A DNA stretch of 64,000 bases from Plenodomus lindquistii. Taxonomy: Eukaryota; Ascomycota; Dothideomycetes; Pleosporales; Leptosphaeriaceae. Below the pieces are notes generated by a model. That model was not told the DNA's origin, made no database searches, and worked only from the letters and a program-made list of their open reading frames with translations. The DNA is taken from the NCBI GenBank assembly GCA_025504975.1, contig JANUWI010000007.1:1-64000 (forward strand), given 5' to 3'. Positions 9,601-21,740 of the stretch are shown here, piece after piece; within the stretch, counting starts at the first letter, position 1; every line of letters begins with the position of its first letter. Both the position numbers and the translations under genes were made by a program.

Positions 9601-12600
9601 GAAGTTATATAACTAGAGGTTAGTTTTTAATAATAGTCTAGAAATTTTATTACCTATAATTTTAAAGTATTATACTAATATAGTTATAGATAGTTTAGAA
9701 TAACTATTTATAATTATATTTATAAAATCTCTTTTTATTATTTAGCTATTAGAGTATAGAAAACTTTTAACTATATTATAAAAACTAGTTTTATATAAAA
9801 TATATTTTTATTTATTATATTCTCTATTATTTAAAAATTAAAAGGTAAAGTTATAATAAGTATATTTAAATTTAAGTATTAAAAATTATTAATCTAATTT
9901 AAAGTAACCTACTTAATCTAATATTATTAAAAAATTAATAATTTAAAAAATCTAGAGATCTTTTTAGATATAACATCTAATATAACTATTTTAGAATTGT
10001 TAAGTAGTTTAATAACTACTATATAAATATCTAGTAATAATTTAAATAAGGATTTATAAAAGTACACAGTTAATTATAAAAGTAAATAACTACTATAATG
10101 CAGTATTTATAGCTTTTAGTTAAACTCTATAGATTTTTAAATATATATACTTTATATATAGTAATATATAGATTTATATAATATAGTAGTAAATATTCCT
10201 TACTATCTATAGTTTAAATTATATTAGATCTTAAATTACTAGTTTAATAAAACTATAAATAATACAAAAGAGCGAAATATAGATAATATAAAGAAAGATT
10301 TACTCTACTATAGATTTTAACTCTTTATAATAAAGTTAAGTAAATAATATATATTGTTAGTATACTATTCTCTATATTAAATAAACTATTTAAGCTAGTA
10401 GTATAGTATATTATAATTCTAGAGGTAAATACAAAAGCTATAATACTATTAATTATTTATTATATATCTTTATTATATACCTAGATTACTTTATATTAAC
10501 TTTAGTTTTAAGTATATTAACTTATACTACTAGAGCTATAGCTAACCTAGTACTTAGTATAGTTTAACTACTATACTTATAACTTATAATTTTATTTAAA
10601 AACTATAGATTAATTAGATTTATTACTAGTTTATAAAACAACGATTTTTAACTACTTTATACTATATAGTAGTTAAATTCTTTTTATAATATACTTAAGC
10701 TATATAGGTAAGTTTTATTATTCTCTGTTTATAAACTAGCTTATAAATATAAAGTAAAAACTAGTACTTATTTTACTTTAATATTTTATTACTTATTTTA
10801 CTAGATGTTTAAGAAATTAGACTGCTAGATACTACAAGTATAAATCTTTCTTTTATTTTATAAATATTTATAAAATTTATATATAATTATTCTAATATTA
10901 TTACACTAAAGTAGTTACTAATTTTCTATAGTAGTTTATTTCTATAGCTAGGTACTTAGTAATACTTCTAAATTATAAAATATATCTTCTTTACTATTAT
11001 ATAATACTTAATTTTAGTACTAGTTTTTAAGAAATTAATAATAAAATAAATAGGTGTATTAATTTATTAACTTATATACTATTTTTTTTATTTTTTATAG
11101 AATTCTTATTTTTTAAAATAGTTAGTTAAAAGCTAGCTTTAAATATATATTTTACTTTACTCTAATCTTCTAATATAAAAGATAGAGCTATTTAGTATTT
11201 ATAATTAAACTATATTAAAAATATAGAATAAGTAATTTTATATTATAATAAAGTTTAACTACTAAAGTTTATATACTAATAGTTTAGATATAAATTAAAA
11301 GCTAATAACTATTTTCTCTAATAGCCTTTCTAATAATTATAGTATTATTAGTATATAGATAGTAAAAGTATTACTTGTAGTATTAAATTAACTAAATTAT
11401 AGAACTTAATAAAAAAATATTAAAAATACTTAGTTATATAGTTAAAGCTTTATCTTGTTATACTAGACTAGTATTATAATATTACTATTATAGTATAAAA
11501 TTACTTTTACTATAGTTTTATCCTTATTTATATATATATTTATAAAAAAGTTTAAATAAGTTTAAATTTATAGTTATATTATTTTTATAGTAGTATAGTA
11601 TATTATATTATATGTAGATTATAATATTTAAATAAAATAATTATTATAATAATAGTATAGTATATTCGTAATATTTCTAGCTTTACTAAATTCTATTATA
11701 TAATATATTAGGTTTTCTAGCTTTATAGTAACCTTCGCTAACTATATTTATAAAATAAAAAATTAGTCCTTTAATTATCTAACTTAATAGATTTTCTACT
11801 AGCTTTTTAACCCTAAAAACTATATAATATATTTAATTTAACTTATTTCTATACTCTATAACTATACTATAAGTTTTTAGTTTATATAAAACAATATTAC
11901 TAAATAGTTTATAATACTTAAATAATAAAGCCTATAGGTTTTAATAAATACTATAAAAGCTACTAAACTATATATATAGAAATAGAGGATTATCTAGTAT
12001 CTTTTATATTTAATAGTTTAATATATATATATAAACAATATATTAAGTAGTTAAAATTAATATTACTAACAATTATTATTAAAAGTTTAATTTTCTAAAT
12101 TAGTAATAAAGGGCTATCTAGGGCTGTAGTTAGAAAAGAAAGTCTAAAAATTATTATAACGCTCTAGTATTAAAACTACTAAAAAATAGTATTATAAAAG
12201 TAAAAGTTAAAATAGTTACTAGTAGAAATAAGTGTACCTAAAAACTATTAGAAGTAAAAAATATATTTTTAGATAAAAGTTTTTTATTTAATAGATAGTA
12301 TAATATAGAAATATAAATATTTAAAATTAAAACGTATTTATATTTCTATTAAAGTATTAAAATTAACTTTAAGTAGATATTTTTAATATATCTTTTTTTT
12401 ATTTAGTATAATATTAAGAAAAATAAGTTTAAAATAGTATATATATTTTAAAATTAATAAACCTTTTAATAATTCTATATTTTTCCTAAACTAGTTTAGA
12501 CTAAAAAGATTTTAAATATTAAAGGTTTAGTTCTAACTTAGTTATTATAAATAAAAAAAGTATTATTAATACTAGCTAGGCACTACTATTACTATACCCC

Positions 12601-13469
12601 TATTTAATTTAATATATTATAATAATATAACTAATCTCTATTTTAAATTTAAAAAAGATAGTTAATTTTAACTTTATAAGCATAATATAGTACTAAGTAG
12701 ATTAGAAATTTTAGATAACTAGAAAAAATAATTAGCTAGTAACATAGAAAAAGCTTTATTACTTTATTATATTACCTTTAATATTATAATCTAATATATA
12801 GGTAATTTACTTAACTCTAAATATATAGTTCTATATTATTTAATTTTTCTTAATACTTAGATAGTTACTATACTTAAAAGAGAAGAACGTAGCCCTATTT
12901 TTTTATAAATAGCTTTAAAATCTTTTAATACTAAAAAATAATTCTTAAAATATAATAATTATTTCTTTTTAATAATAGAATTAAAATTATTTAGTAACAC
13001 TATCTATATAATAGTAAATAGTAAAAAAAGCTATTTATAAAATATTAATACCTAACTATTAATGTATATAGGTATAATTAGTTTATACTACTAAAAAATT
13101 AAAAATTTAATTAGCAAATAAAGTATAGTCTAATATAGTAGTTAGAAAGAAATTATTAATATATAGTATACTTTTTAAAGGTTTACTTAAAATTAAAACT
13201 ATAAATTACTAATTTATTTTATACTAGTATTATAATTATCACTTTAAAAAAAGCAATTTAAAAAGGTATTTCTATAAGCTTTTATAATAGTTTAAAATTC
13301 TTTTTTATAATATCTAGGTTTATTTTTAACTAGTTTAGTACTATTATAAATAGTATTTTTAGTAAAATAGTGTTCTAATACTATATATAGCCTTTATAAA
13401 TAGAGATTATTATAATATCTAATAGTAAAGAAATTATTATCTATTTTATATTATAAGCTATATATAGTA

Positions 13470-14700
13470 GTTAAAGCAAAAGCTAGGTTTATAGTAAAAT
13501 TCTAGTATTATTTTTTACTAATAGCTAGATAAATATTTTACTATAATAGCTACTATAAAAAGTAAATACTCTAAGTATATTTACTATAACTATTTTTTCT
13601 AAACCTATTAAAGTTTAACGTAAAATATAAGTTACTATTATATATATTATAGTAAAAAATTGTAAGTAATAGAGATAGTAGTATATAGTATTAATAAAAT
13701 TTTTTTTTTATAATTCTATAAAATTATAGTATTTATATATATTCTATACTATATAGATAGTATAGTTAGAATATAAAGAAAAAGTAGTTATAGAGCTATT
13801 ATATAGTTAATATAAAAAAGTAAACTAATAAATAAATATCTAACGCTTTATTATATAACTTTAATATTTTTTTAGTATTTAATATAAAACTTTTATTTAT
13901 AACTTTAAAGTATATAATTTTAAATCTAAGTAAAATAAAGTTTACTTTTATACTAAAGTAGATATAGATTTTCTTATACTACACTAGATACTATTAATTA
14001 TAAAACTAAAATATATATAAAGGTAGAGTAATAAAACTAGAGATAGAAAGTATAGATTTAATTATTAAAGGCTTAGTATAGTTTCTCCTATAAAAAAAAA
14101 AGCTTAGAATTTAAGTGTAATAGCTACTTTAACGTGTATAGTAAATAAAATAAAGTCTATATAAAATAAAATAGTAATACCTAGCTAGATTCTAATATTT
14201 ATAAAAATAATAGTTAGAGGTAGAGCTATAAAGCTAAAAGTAGAAACTATAGGTTTATTTCTTTTTAAAAAAGCGCTTTTATAGAACCTCTATACTAATA
14301 GTTCTTTACTTTCTACTTTAGCCCTATATATAATCCTTTTATTACGTTTTTAAAACGCTTTATATAGTTTATATAAAAGTTTTCTATACTAATAAAATAT
14401 TCTAATAAGTACATTATAGTTATATAGTAGTATTATTTAAAAATTATAGATTTATTTATTTTAGAACTAGTATTTATAAAGTATAGAGTTTACTACTATA
14501 GATTTTATATTTTTTATATCTCTAGAACTATATACTTTATTACTAAGTAGACTATACTACTTAACTTCTTTATAAAACCTCTATAAAATAGGCCTAAAAA
14601 ATCTACTACTTTTACTCTAACTCTAAAGTGTTTTTTTCTATTTATAGTTAACTTTAGAAATTTTTAGGCCTTAAAATATATTATACTTAAATAGTTTTAA
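13470..14700. repeat. Unidentified RIP-mutated repeat family, copy 2
   Basis: Second copy of the family at 4466-5720 and 26930-27440. Read on the minus strand near 14560-14640, the DNA gives an open block beginning VVDFLGLFYR, which copy 3 matches in the same frame. The family therefore seems to carry a protein-coding part on the minus strand, but I cannot name the protein. Confidence 0.6.
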
Positions 14701-15349
14701 CTTTATAAATAATACTAAGTAAAGTATAGCTAGGTTTATCTAAAATAGTAATTACTAAAGAATTTTAGCTAGTTTAACCTATAATTAAAATTTATTTTTA
14801 TACTAGATTAGAACTTTAACAAGTAAGAAAATAGACCTAGCCTAATAGATAATATAGATTAACTATTGTATTCTATTAATATCTAGAAAAGTAAGAAAAT
14901 AAAGATATTCTAATTTCTAATCTAGTTTTACTATTTTATTACGTTAATAATTAATAAATAATAGGAATTAAGCTAGTAAAATCTATAACTGTACTTTACT
15001 ATTATATTAGATTTATAACTAAAAAATAGTAGAAGTAGACCTATAAGTTTATAGAATTTAAATTAACTTGTATATTAAGTTTATTACTAATATATTAGCT
15101 TTCTTTAATATAGTATTTTTAAATAAAAAAGTAATTAATTACTTTTCTAATAAAACTTTATAATTATATACTTTAATATAAGCTAAAGCAAGATAATCTA
15201 GTTTAATTCTAATTACTATTTCTATAAACTAAATTACTTTATTAAAACTCTTTTAAATATACTTAAAGTTAGGCTATAATTAAAAATTTTACTTTTATTA
15301 CTAGCTATTAGCTATAGTTTAATAAGCATAATCTATAGAGCCTAAAGGT

Positions 15350-15525
15350 TAACTACTTTTATTAGTGCCTAGATAAGTAACTAGGTAGTAGATATATTAC
15401 TTTCTAATAGTTAGTAAAAGGTTAGGCTATAAATTTGTTTAAAAATTAGTAAAGAGTAAACTTTTATTCTACTATAGGTTTACTACTATTATTAGTGCCT
15501 AGATAAATAACTTAGTAGTAGAGAG
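15350..15525. repeat. Short direct duplication
   Basis: TTAGTGCCTAGATAAGTAAC followed by a TAGGTAGTAG-type block occurs at about 15362 and again, diverged, near 15493. It is upstream of the satellite region and may be an older, decayed part of it. Confidence 0.4.
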
Positions 15526-15587
15526 TATTATATAAAGCAAGTTACCTATTTATAATATTAGAAAGTAACTACTTAGCTAACTATAAA

Positions 15588-15778
15588 GCTATAATAAACT
15601 TTTTATTACTATTACTTTATACACCTATATCCTATTAGTTTTTACCTAGAGACTTTTCTTTTTTTTTTTTACTAAAGTTAAGTTACTAGATTACTGTCTC
15701 TAGCTAAGTAGCCTATTTATAGAATTAGAAAGTAACTATCTAGCTAACTATAAAGCTTTAAGAAACCCTCTATTACTA

Positions 15779-15821
<43 letters not shown>
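15588..15821. repeat. ~230-bp segment ending in a 39-nt poly-T tract, left copy
   Basis: Nearly identical to 26498-26726: shared blocks include AGTTACTAGATTACTGTCTC, AGCTAAGTAGCCTATTTATA and AAGAAACCCTCTATTACTA before the T run. The T run here covers 15783-15821. Both copies border the same satellite, so the segment looks like part of a larger repeated unit. Confidence 0.7.
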
Positions 15822-15823
<2 letters not shown>

Positions 15824-16723
15824 CTATTCTTTACTAGATAAACGTTAGCTATTTATAGAGTAGTAGAAGCTATAACTTAGTTAGGTAATTTTATAGTTGT
15901 AAAAATAATAATAAAAAAGCTATTATAGAGATAGAGAAAGAGGTATAAGCGTAATACAAGTTTATTTTTTACTTAATAAAAGTTGCCTATTTATAGAGTA
16001 GTAGAAAGCTATAACTTAGCTAATTACCTATAAAGCTATAGAGTTACCTATTTATAGTAGAAAGCTATAACTTAGTTAACTATAAGGCTATAAAGTTACC
16101 TATTTCTAGTAGAAAGCTATAATTTAGCTAACTATAAAGCTATAGAGTTGCCTTTTTATAGTAGTAAAAAGCTATAACTTAGCTAACTATAAGGCTATAG
16201 AGTTGCCTATTTATAGTAGAAAGCTATAACTTAGCTAACTACAAGGCTACTAAATTGCCTATTTATAGTAAAAGGCTATAATTTAGCTAATTATAAAGCT
16301 TTACTTAACTAACGCTTTATAGCTATAAATCTCGCGCTTAATAGGCTATTCTATCTAGGGTTACCTCTAAAGCTTTATTACAAGCCTCTATAACTACCTA
16401 CTCTCTAGAGTAGAAAGCTATAACTTAGCTAAATATAAGCCTAAATAAATACTTTATAGCTATAAATTTTATAGCTAATAAAAAGCTTAGTATATTCTAG
16501 AAAGCTATAAACTAGCTAACTATAAAGCTATAGAGTTGCCTATTTATAGTAGAAAGCTATAACTTAGTTAATTATAAAGCTATAAAGTTGCCTATTTATA
16601 GTAGAAAGCTATAACTTAGTTAACTATAAAGCTATAGAGTTACCTATTTATAGTAGAAAGCTATAACTTAGTTAACTATAAGGCTATAGAGTTGCCTATT
16701 TATAGTAGAAAGCTATAACTTAG
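15822..16723. repeat. ~52-bp AT-rich satellite array, left part
   Basis: Repeated units of about 52 bp of the form GTTGCCTATTTATAGTAGAA followed by AGCTATAACTTAGCTAACTA and TAAGGCTATAGA. At least ten units are recognisable, with shorter and diverged variants between 16310 and 16500. The array continues at 26363, on the far side of the gypsy insertion. Confidence 0.8.
16720..16723. repeat. Target-site duplication TTAG, left, of gypsy relic 1
   Basis: TTAG precedes the left LTR and TTAG follows the right LTR (26363-26366). Removing the element and one TTAG restores the satellite phrase CTATAACTTAGTTAACTATA, which occurs intact elsewhere in the array (for example near 16610). Confidence 0.65.
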
Positions 16724-16918
16724 TGTAGAGGAAAATTATGCTTTACTCTAGCATAGGAGGCTTAATACTAAATTAGTAAAAGGTAGATTATAAAATAACT
16801 AAAAAAAAAGTGTTTACTATCTCTAATAGAACTTTAGATAGCTATTTATTAGTTCTACTCTACCTACGTAACCTCTTTAAAAGCTGCTTAGGCCTTTATA
16901 CTATATATTTCTACTATA
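16724..16918 (-). repeat. 3' LTR of gypsy relic 1
   Basis: On the plus strand it begins TGTAGAGGAAAA and ends CTACTATA, the RIP form of CTACTACA. The element-sense LTR was thus TGTAGTAG...CTCTACA with TG/CA ends. It differs from the other LTR at about 13 of 195 positions, all transitions. Confidence 0.8.
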
Positions 16919-16930
16919 TTCTCTTTTTTA
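16919..16930 (-). promoter_or_regulatory. Polypurine tract of gypsy relic 1
   Basis: On the minus strand TAAAAAAGAGAA lies directly against the 3' LTR, the expected position of the plus-strand primer. This supports the minus-strand orientation. Confidence 0.6.
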
Positions 16931-19599
16931 CCTAGAACTTAAGCCTCTTTTAAAATAGTAACTATATTAGGGGCTAATAACGTATTTACTAGCTCTAATT
17001 AGTTTTTAATTAACTGCTAGCCTGTTTAAAAGCGTGTTAGTGTACCTAAAGTATAAATAAAAATACTTTAATACTATAAAATCTATTACTAACTAAAAGA
17101 AATCTATCTAAAATTACTACGCCTATTTTGCTTTAGGTTATACCTAAAGCCTTTAATTAGTTTCTAGACTAGGTAATAAAATTACTTAGATAGACTTTTA
17201 TCTATTTCTATTTTTTACTTTTAACTGCGCGTTGCTTACTAGCCTCTAGTTAGCTATTTCTATTATAATTAGAAAATAGGTAAAGACTGCCTTTGCTCTA
17301 AATAGCCTAATAATTAATTTCTGCGCTAAAAGGTAAACGCCTAGCTATTTATAAAAGAACTTTTTTCTCTCTAGCTTTTTTTTAACTTTTTTTCTCTACC
17401 TTTAACTTTTCTTTATTAATAGACTTTTAACTTTAACAGCCTCTAACTCTTCTGCCTTTTTAGCTTCTAAACTTATATTAACTTTTACTTAATACCTTTT
17501 TTTTTTCTAATAGCTATTTAATTAATATAGCTATAGTTGCTACTATTTCTAGTAGCCTAGGTAGTAGTACTAGCGGCAGTAGCCCTTTAAATAGTAGTTC
17601 TCTAGGTAGTAGTTCTTTCTAGAGTTACTACACTTTAGGTAGTAATATAATTTTAAAATTATAGTAGTATAATACTTCTAAAGTAAAAAACTACCTACTA
17701 GAGTAGTATAAGTTCTTTTTTTTTTAATTATTTTTTAGTTACTAACTTATAATAATAAACTACTATTATAATTACCTAGTAACTATATAATTTCTTAGAG
17801 AGTTAGCTTATTTTATTTAGTAGCTGCAGGCCTAGAGTATTATATTTAGACTTTACCTTTGTTTTTTTACTATATACTATAATAATAATAACGTCTATCT
17901 AGGTTCTAAATTACTGCGCTTTCTAGCTACTACTCTTTTAACTATTAGTTAGTTATTTAGTATAGGTACTTAACATAGGTACTATAATACTAATTTAAAA
18001 GCTAGTAAGTTTTTCTTTCTAAAAGTTATTTAAATAGTTTTTTACTAACTTTGTTTAAGCTATTTAGTAGTTAGTAGGTAGTAATTATAGCTATATAAAT
18101 AATAATTACTGCACTTGCTACTAGAGCAGTACTAGCGCTAGTTACACTTTTAAACTCTACTTATAGTTTTACTATTAGAGCTGCTTACTAAACTTTAGAG
18201 CCTATAATAAATACGTTTTTAATAGTAATACCTTTTACTATATATTCTATAGTAGAGCTTTTTAATGTAGCTTTATACTTATTTTTTTTACTAACTTTTT
18301 TTTAGACTACTCTGCTACTCTAACTAAAGCTAACTTGCTCTTTTTAGCTAAAATTAAAGCTATTTAGTCTAATTATTACCTTTAGCACTCTTTTTTTCTT
18401 TTAGCTTGCGTTTATATTTATAGTAATAGTAATACTAGCGCTAGCTTTTTTTTACGTAGTAATTAGAAAGGTTATAGCTGTAGTTCTAGTTCTAGTTAAG
18501 CTTTTTTTATAAAAAGTTTAGTAGCCTAGTTATCTCTATAGTTTTAGTAGTAAACTATTTTTAGGTGTAGATACTCTAGTTATTTTACCTAGGCAATAGT
18601 GCTTAGCTTTTTACGTAGCTAGCTTTTAATAAGTTTAGTTTTTATTTTTTTTGCTTTTTTTTAATTAGCTTTTATTAGCTAGTGTAAGTTTTATTTAGCT
18701 AGCTTTCTAATAAAGCTAGTTCTAGTATTCTTACTTTTTAGCCTCTAAACCTTTATTAGTAGTAGTAGATATAAACTATCCTTATCTAATAGTTCTTTAT
18801 TTCTAATTCTAGGTTTTTTACTTATATAAAAATCTTTTTTATAGCTTACTACCTCTCTTTTTTATTTAAAGCAGATTATTTTTAATTAAAAGCTGTTTAA
18901 CTAGCTGTCTAGAAAGCGTTTATACTCTTTATAATTAAAGTTTAGCCTAGGTAGAATTATAACTTATACTATAGGCTACTTTAAAGTAACTTAAAATTAT
19001 AGCTAGTAATTTTAATTTATAGTTTCTATAAATTCTTTCTTTTTAGCAGTCTATTAAGTATTAGCCTCTAGTAAATTTTATTTAAACCTAGAGTAGAACT
19101 TTTTTAACCTTTCTTTAGGTGTATAGCTTTAAAAGGGAGTTTTATTAAAGTTATTTAGCTTGTACTATCCTTTATTTTCTATAAGTGTAATTTAGTAAAG
19201 TCTTTTCTACTTAGGCTTAAACTTAGATAACTAGAATAGATTAAAATTATTCTAGAAGTTTTATAAAAGGACTAGGTTGCTAACTACTAATCTCTTCTAT
19301 TAAATATTTTTTATATCTTTAAAGTATTTTTTATTTTTAAACTTTAATTAGACTGTTTAGTTAATTGCCTTTTTTAGAGCTATATTCTGCTTCTAAAACT
19401 ATTACACTTTTATAGCTAGTAGTAAAAGTGTATTAGTAACTTTATTCTAAAAAAAAGTTTACTAGGTAAGTACTAATAGCTTAATTAGCAGTATATATTT
19501 ATACTCTAAAATAAAAAAAGTAGAAGTTTTACTAGTTAATTATTTAACTATTACTCTATTAGCCTATAGAATAAGTAAAAGGTTATTAACCTAGTTTCC

Positions 19600-21740
19600 T
19601 TTTATTTTCTTTAAAGCTGCTACTAGAACTTTATAGCCTCTTTTAATTAGTCTCTATCTCTAGGGGTAAAAAGCGCTTAAAACTACTCTATTAATACTAA
19701 ATTATTACTAGAGGTTTTTAATAAAGCTTTAGTTCTCTAGCCTTCTATTACAGGACATTTAAAAGGTAACTCTCTATTAGCAGAAAATAGTATTTTTAAT
19801 AAACTTAGTAACTAACTTAGAATTATTATACTTTAAAGCTTCTACCTCTAGATACTATAATATATAATTACGTGCTACTACTATAAAAAACTTTCTATTT
19901 CTTTTTTCTAGTATATATATAATGTTAATTATAATCTATACCTATAGCGTTAATAGTAGCTTAGTAGAGTAGAAGATTTTATTTAATAACTAATTATTAT
20001 ACTTTTAGTAAGCTATATAAGTTTTAATATACTACTATACATTCTAATAGAGCCTTTTCTAATAGTATTATAACTATACCTTTTACTAGGTCCCTTCCTT
20101 GCTCTAATAGCTAGATTTTTTATAAAGTGCTATAATAATTTATTGTTTTAACTTCTACTTATTAATAACCCTTTAGAGGGGGCAGTTTCTAGAAAGCTTA
20201 ATAAAAAGGTATTACTTCTAAACGTTATACTACAGGGCCTTCTTTTTAAATCTAGTAAACTTGCTTTAATTAAATCCTTTAGAGTGTTTTTAATAGAGAA
20301 TCTATTTAGCTATAGTCTATAACTTCTCTAAATAGTTTTTAGTAAGTAGGCTGTTACTAAATAAAATATCTACTATTATAGAGAAGTACTAAATCTAATT
20401 ATTAATTAGAATATTTAGGTTTAGAGCGTTAAAAGTAATGTTAATAAAGTTCTCTATATCCTCTTTAGACTTATTAGGCAGCTCCTAGCTATCCTTTTCT
20501 AGTAGTTTTAAAAAGGTATTAGCTACTATATTTTTTTTACTAGGTATATAAATAATATTAAAGTTCTATATATTTAAGTAAGCTAGCTACTAAGTTATAA
20601 ATAAGCTAGGCAGATTAGTAGCGCTTTTCTAAAGCTAGGCTACTAGAGTTTTTATATCTATTTTAACTATAAAATGTACGCTATATAGATAGAGCTAGAA
20701 CTTTTTAATTACTAGAAGTAGTAATTTACATTTATACTTTCTAGTATTCTAGTTTTATTCTGCTTTTAACTATACTCTACTTTTAAATTAGATTATATAT
20801 TTTTTTCTATTTAGAGCTATCTATATAAAGTTTACTTTCTAGCCCTTTTTTAATCTATTATAGGCTAGAATTATTGCTTAGAGGGGTTTAGAATAGTTAA
20901 TTAAAACTAGTGCGGGTAGTAATACTAGGGCCTTTTTTAGTTAATCTATTACTTTTTAATAGATAGTTATCTAAGTCTATTAAGCACTCTTTTATAGTAG
21001 GTTAAAAAAGGGGTCTACTATAATAGTAAAGTCTATAATCTACACTTAGTAATATACGCAGACTTCTAAAAAACTCTATATTTTTTTTAGGTTATAGTAT
21101 TCTAGCTAGGCAGCTATTTTAATTACTTTTTATTTACTAGAATATTAGCTATGCTTATTAATTTTATAGCCTATAATAAGTATAGAGAAGTAGTAAAAGT
21201 TAAATTTATACTCTAAAACTATTACGCTAGCATATTTAACATCTACTAAAACTTTATTAAAGTTTATAATATATTTAGCAATATACCTTTAGATGCCTTT
21301 TTTAATTATTTTTTTCTAGTAGTTAGTTTTTAGGCCTTTAATATACATATTATTAAAATATAGTATATAAATTTTAGAAATATATTTCTAATAGATTTTT
21401 ATTATATAATAAATAAACTCTGTAACTAAATTAGTTACGCCTATAGATAGAGTGCACTATCTAACTAGTTCTAGAGAGATAAAAAATATAGTAATATTCT
21501 ATAATTAAATATTAAACTCTACCTAATTATACTCTAAAAAGAAATTAGTAAATAATATAATTTAGTATCCTGTAAACTCTTTAGCTAGTTTATTAGAATT
21601 AGGTAGTATATTTACGTTCTAAATAGTAACTTTATTTATTTTCTAGGCATTATTAATAAGCTAATAGTCCTAATTTTTCTTTACTATAAAAAAGTAGGGG
21701 TTTCTATACTAGCTTTTATACAGCTTAAAAGTCTTTTAGT
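19600..21740 (-). pseudogene. Relic gypsy pol: RT, RNase H and integrase
   Basis: Reading the minus strand through stops shows a gypsy RT. YRNPYFFIVKK lies near 21690; the block with YxLINNA and NVNILP follows; then KEFTGY; then the catalytic box, decayed to YFNN near 21350. Further on, near 20550, IPSKKNIVANTF resembles the IPGxxNxVADxLSR linker after RNase H. Near 19870-19770, ARNYI and YLEVEAL followed by KLVTKFI resemble the integrase core. Most in-frame stops are TAG/TAA where the family has Gln or Trp codons, as RIP produces. Domain naming is from remembered family motifs; boundaries are approximate. Confidence 0.75.

Larger units (their letters stand above)
4460..15340. other. RIP-degraded AT-rich subtelomeric DNA
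   Basis: No open frame of 60 codons in any frame. CA and TG dinucleotides are nearly absent while TA is extremely common and many CG dinucleotides remain. This pattern points to RIP (CpA to TpA) rather than plain CpG deamination. The DNA is presumably a stack of dead transposons. Apart from the repeat copies listed separately I could not name the elements. Confidence 0.85.

Noticed and set aside
13470..14700. 4466-5720 and 13470-14700 as a pair of LTRs of one 10-kb element
   Set aside because: A third partial copy occurs at 26930, no TG/CA termini or target duplication could be found, and the repeats look partly coding on the minus strand.
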